From positions 124,001 through 188,000 of the forward strand of contig NZ_JBNAIK010000001.1 of NCBI RefSeq assembly GCF_052048155.1: a stretch of DNA of 64,000 bases. The letters are read 5' to 3'. The DNA is from HIMB114 sp052048155. GTDB taxonomy: Bacteria; Pseudomonadota; Alphaproteobacteria; Pelagibacterales; Pelagibacteraceae. Positions 61,468-64,000 of this stretch are shown here, piece by piece. The position numbers and the translations under genes were made by a program. Numbering within the stretch: position 1 is the stretch's first letter; each line of letters begins with the position of its first letter. A model generated the notes under the pieces. It searched no databases. It saw only the letters and a program-made list of their open reading frames with translations, and was not told where the DNA came from.

Positions 61468-63588
61468 GTGGCGAAAAAGAAGAAGAAAGTTTCTAAAAAA
61501 AAGAAATCCGTAAAAAAAGCGAAGAAGAAGAAAGTTTATAAAAAAAAGAAATCCGTAAAAAAAGCGAAGAAGAAGAAAGTTTATAAAAAAAAGAAATCCG
61601 TAAAAAAAGCGAAGAAGAAAAAAACGCAAAATAAATCAACTAAAAAAACTAATGGTGAAAAAGTCTTTAAAGTTTCATCCTCTTGGGCAAAAGATGCATT
61701 AATAGATAAAAAAGGGTACGAATCAAAATACAGCGAGTCTATTAAAAGTAACGAAGAGTTCTGGGCACAAGAAGGAAAAAGAATAGATTGGATAAAACCT
61801 TATACTAAAATTAAGGACGTCACATATAGTAAAGAGAAAGTTGATATTAAATGGTTTTACGACGGAACTTTAAATGTATCATATAACTGTATAGACCGCC
61901 ATTTACCTCATAAGGCTAATGATACAGCGATAATTTTTGAAGGTGATGAGCCTACCGTTGACAGTAAAATTACATACCAAGAACTTAAAGACGAAGTTTG
62001 TAAATTAGCAAATGGCTTAAAAGATATTGGAGTTAAAAAAGGTGATAGAGTAACAATCTATATGCCAATGGTACCCCAAGCAGTGTATTCAATGCTAGCT
62101 TGTGCCAGAATTGGCGCCGTTCACTCGGTTGTATTTGGTGGTTTTTCTGCGGACTCCTTAGCAGGTAGAATTATTGATTGTAAATCTGAATTTGTAATTA
62201 CGGCTGATCAAGGTGTTAGAGGAGCAAAAGCTATTCCTCTTAAAAATACTACAGATGAAGCTTTGCAAAATTGTCCCGACGTTCAAAAATGCGTAGTGTT
62301 AAAACATACAGGGTCAGATGTTACGATGAAGGAAGGAAGAGATGTTTGGTATCATGATATTACAAATACTGCATCTACTGAATGTGAACCAGAGGAAATG
62401 AACGCTGAAGATCCATTGTTTATTCTTTATACTTCTGGATCAACTGGAAAACCAAAAGGTGTAATGCATACAAGTGGCGGTTATCTTGTTTACGCATCAA
62501 TGACGCATAAATATATTTTTAATTATCAAGACGGAGATGTTTATTGGTGTACAGCTGATGTTGGTTGGGTAACTGGTCACAGTTATATCGTTTATGGTCC
62601 ACTATCAAATGGTGCTACAACTTTAGTATTTGAAGGTGTTCCGACATATCCTGATGCTGGAAGATTCTGGGATGTTTGTGACAAACATAATGTAAATATT
62701 TTTTATACTGCACCAACTGCTCTTAGATCTCTAATGCGTGAAGGTGATGATTTAGTCAAAAGAGCAAGCAGAAAATCAATAAAAGTCTTAGGTTCAGTTG
62801 GAGAACCTATTAACCCAGAAGCTTGGTTATGGTACCACAAGGTTGTTGGTGACTCTCGATGTCCAATTGTTGATACTTGGTGGCAAACAGAAACGGGTGG
62901 AATTTTAATTTCAGCCCAACCTGGTGCAATAGATTTAAAACCTGGTTCTGCAACAAAACCATTTTATGGTGTTCAGCCAGCTGTTGTTGACGATAAAGGA
63001 AACGAACTGAAAGGAGCTTGTGAAGGAAGACTTTGCATGAAAGACTCTTGGCCAGGTCAAATGAGAACTGTTTATGGTGATCATCAAAGATTTATTGATA
63101 CATACTTTTCAACCGTTGACGGAATGTATTTTACTGGTGATGGATGTAGAAGAGATAAAGATGGATATTACTGGATCACAGGTCGAGTAGATGATGTGAT
63201 TATTGTATCAGGTCACAATCTTGGAACTGCAGAGATAGAAAGTGCATTTGTTGCTCATCCAAAAGTAGCAGAAGCTGCAGTGGTGGGTTATCCTCACGAC
63301 ATTAAAGGTAACGGACTATATTGTTATGTTACACTTAATGCAGGAGAAGAAGGTTCAGATGAATTAATCAAAGAATTAAAGCAATGGGTTAGAAAAAATA
63401 TTGGACCACTTGCAACTCCAGACTTAATTCATTTTACCCCGGGTTTGCCGAAAACAAGATCAGGTAAAATTATGAGAAGAATTTTAAGAAAAGTTGCTGA
63501 AAATGATTATAGCAATTTAGGAGATACTTCGACTTTAGCTGATCCTTCAGTAGTACAAAGTTTAGTCGACAATAGATTAAATAGATAG
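61468..63588 (+). CDS. acs: Acetyl-CoA synthetase with lysine-repeat N-terminal tail
   Basis: AMP-forming Acs makes acetyl-CoA from acetate. Residues from about 66 match the enzyme: EFWAQEGKRIDWIKPY, LYTSGSTGKPKGVMHTSGGY, TWWQTETGG, GRVDDVIIVSGHN, and the acetylatable Lys in PKTRSGKIMRRIL. The protein is 706 aa, about 55 longer than E. coli Acs; the extra N-terminus is a lysine-rich tandem repeat (residues 4-48). It starts with GTG at 61468 behind AGGGGG at 5-nt spacing, so the tail should be translated. The usual SGHR is SGHN (Asn584), and the preceding residue pattern is II instead of IN. Confidence 0.96.
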   Translation: MAKKKKKVSKKKKSVKKAKKKKVYKKKKSVKKAKKKKVYKKKKSVKKAKKKKTQNKSTKKTNGEKVFKVSSSWAKDALIDKKGYESKYSESIKSNEEFWAQEGKRIDWIKPYTKIKDVTYSKEKVDIKWFYDGTLNVSYNCIDRHLPHKANDTAIIFEGDEPTVDSKITYQELKDEVCKLANGLKDIGVKKGDRVTIYMPMVPQAVYSMLACARIGAVHSVVFGGFSADSLAGRIIDCKSEFVITADQGVRGAKAIPLKNTTDEALQNCPDVQKCVVLKHTGSDVTMKEGRDVWYHDITNTASTECEPEEMNAEDPLFILYTSGSTGKPKGVMHTSGGYLVYASMTHKYIFNYQDGDVYWCTADVGWVTGHSYIVYGPLSNGATTLVFEGVPTYPDAGRFWDVCDKHNVNIFYTAPTALRSLMREGDDLVKRASRKSIKVLGSVGEPINPEAWLWYHKVVGDSRCPIVDTWWQTETGGILISAQPGAIDLKPGSATKPFYGVQPAVVDDKGNELKGACEGRLCMKDSWPGQMRTVYGDHQRFIDTYFSTVDGMYFTGDGCRRDKDGYYWITGRVDDVIIVSGHNLGTAEIESAFVAHPKVAEAAVVGYPHDIKGNGLYCYVTLNAGEEGSDELIKELKQWVRKNIGPLATPDLIHFTPGLPKTRSGKIMRRILRKVAENDYSNLGDTSTLADPSVVQSLVDNRLNR
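61477..61611 (+). repeat. Three tandem 45-bp repeats encoding KKKKVYKKKKSVKKA
   Basis: Three copies of a 15-codon unit lie head to tail. The second and third are almost identical in DNA; the first has Ser instead of Tyr. A fourth copy decays after KKKK. The near-identity of the DNA indicates recent slippage or unequal exchange, so copy number may vary between strains. Confidence 0.95.
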
Positions 63589-63891
63589 TTAAAAATCGGA
63601 AACGATTCCTTTTTTTTCCCAATCTCCATAACGAGTTGGTTCAGGGCCTTCGGGCCCTCCATATTCTTTTTGAGTTTGCATTAACTTAGTAATTTCTTTC
63701 ATTACATTTTCTCTCTGCTCTAATAGCGCATTAAACTGGGCATCACACTTTGAAATTGGGACAGGATACTTGCTTATAGTTTCGTTAAGCTCCTTTAATT
63801 TATTTTCTAACTCACCCAAAGATAGATTTTGTTTTCTAGACGAAGCCTCATTTAAAGCAATTTTAGCTAAATCATCAAAGTTATTGGACAT
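63589..63891 (-). CDS. SDHAF4-type succinate dehydrogenase assembly factor (DUF1674) with N-terminal extension
   Basis: The C-terminal third contains the DUF1674/SDHAF4 signature GPEPTRYGDWEKKGIVSDF, which promotes flavination of SdhA. The protein is 100 aa; residues 1-70 are a charged, probably coiled-coil segment not usual in the family. sdhA lies 40 kb away in the same window. It abuts the acs stop tail to tail (no spacer) and shares the acs terminator within its 3' end. Confidence 0.85.
   Translation of the reverse strand: MSNNFDDLAKIALNEASSRKQNLSLGELENKLKELNETISKYPVPISKCDAQFNALLEQRENVMKEITKLMQTQKEYGGPEGPEPTRYGDWEKKGIVSDF
63594..63617 (+). terminator. acs terminator embedded in the SDHAF4-like gene
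   Basis: AATCG (63594-63598) and CGATT (63603-63607) form a short stem around a GAAA tetraloop, followed by CC and an eight-T run on the plus strand. It lies six bases after the acs stop. The stem is short and only partly GC, so efficiency is uncertain. Confidence 0.5.
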
Positions 63892-64000
63892 TCTTCTTAT
63901 TTATAATGAAATGCTGTATTCATCAAAATAAAAGTTTATATGTTGCTGGTTTTTTGACTAAAAGATATTAATCAAAACTAATAAAAGTGTAATTAATATG
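63892..64000. other. Window-edge intergenic sequence
   Basis: 109 AT-rich bases follow the SDHAF4-like start. An ATG occupies the last three bases (63998-64000) on the plus strand and might open a gene, but nothing further can be read. No promoter was clear enough to call. Confidence 0.5.

Noticed and set aside
61186..61629. 147-aa minus-strand ORF rich in Phe and Leu repeats
   Set aside because: It is the antisense of the EVE gene and the acs lysine-repeat region; the repeats in it mirror the AAG/AAA codons.
1..64000. tRNA, rRNA, CRISPR, IS elements or prophage genes
   Set aside because: No cloverleaf with CCA-type arms, rRNA motifs, spaced direct repeats, transposases or phage genes were recognised in either strand.

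Overview
The window is a gene-dense, AT-rich stretch of an alphaproteobacterial chromosome. Intergenic gaps are tiny, stop and start codons often overlap, lysine and asparagine codons dominate, and no tRNA, rRNA, IS element, prophage or CRISPR array was seen. Gene content and order point to a SAR11 / Candidatus Pelagibacter-type streamlined marine heterotroph. This rests on recognising protein families and their order, not on a database search.

Region 1 (1-28143, mostly minus strand) is the energy and central-metabolism core. It holds the F1 part of ATP synthase (atpHAGDC, atpC cut by the window edge), priA, a TalC/Fsa-type transaldolase on the opposite strand, the TCA block mdh-sucC-sucD-sucA-sucB-lpd, asd, mmsA, sdhCDAB, leuCDB, and the translation/secretion run ffh-rpsP-trmD-rplS. 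Upstream of ffh lies a compact four-stem RNA-like element with a promoter placed so that transcription would begin at its closing stem.

Region 2 (28315-31646, plus strand) has dapF, an MtaB-type tRNA methylthiotransferase, ftsY and a CsaA-like protein. Both SRP GTPases, Ffh and FtsY, therefore flank the same divergent regulatory gap.

Region 3 (31636-45517, minus strand) reads as a 2-hydroxy/2-oxo acid module. An FMN alpha-hydroxyacid dehydrogenase, a class I aminotransferase, glycolate oxidase GlcDEF and a glyoxylate/hydroxypyruvate reductase are followed by a tripartite TRAP transporter (dctP, terminator, dctQ, dctM), an amidase, a small membrane protein, an EamA exporter and an alpha/beta hydrolase. 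Glycolate or lactate would be oxidised, and the glyoxylate transaminated or reduced. The TRAP substrate is inferred only from neighbours.

Region 4 (45527-50399, minus strand) contains a PagL-like outer-membrane lipid A deacylase, a NUDIX hydrolase and a cytochrome c maturation cluster (ccmC-E-F-G-H) without ccmA, B, D or I.

Region 5 (50400-64000, mixed strands) holds hspQ, a DUF3108 protein, yciB, DUF2794 and DUF2256 proteins, a Bax-inhibitor-1 protein, a TerC protein, an aldo/keto reductase, an IalB-like protein, argG, psiE, folD, yggT, an mscS channel, tsaD, an EVE-domain protein, an acetyl-CoA synthetase with a lysine-repeat N-terminal tail, and an SDHAF4-type assembly factor probably serving the sdh genes 40 kb away. 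Two non-coding stretches here stand out: a 13-bp hairpin displaying a ribosome-binding site and start codon in its loop (50446-50488), and a 387-bp gap with five consecutive hairpins and an anti-SD-perfect ribosome-binding site in front of a six-codon ORF (57266-57652).
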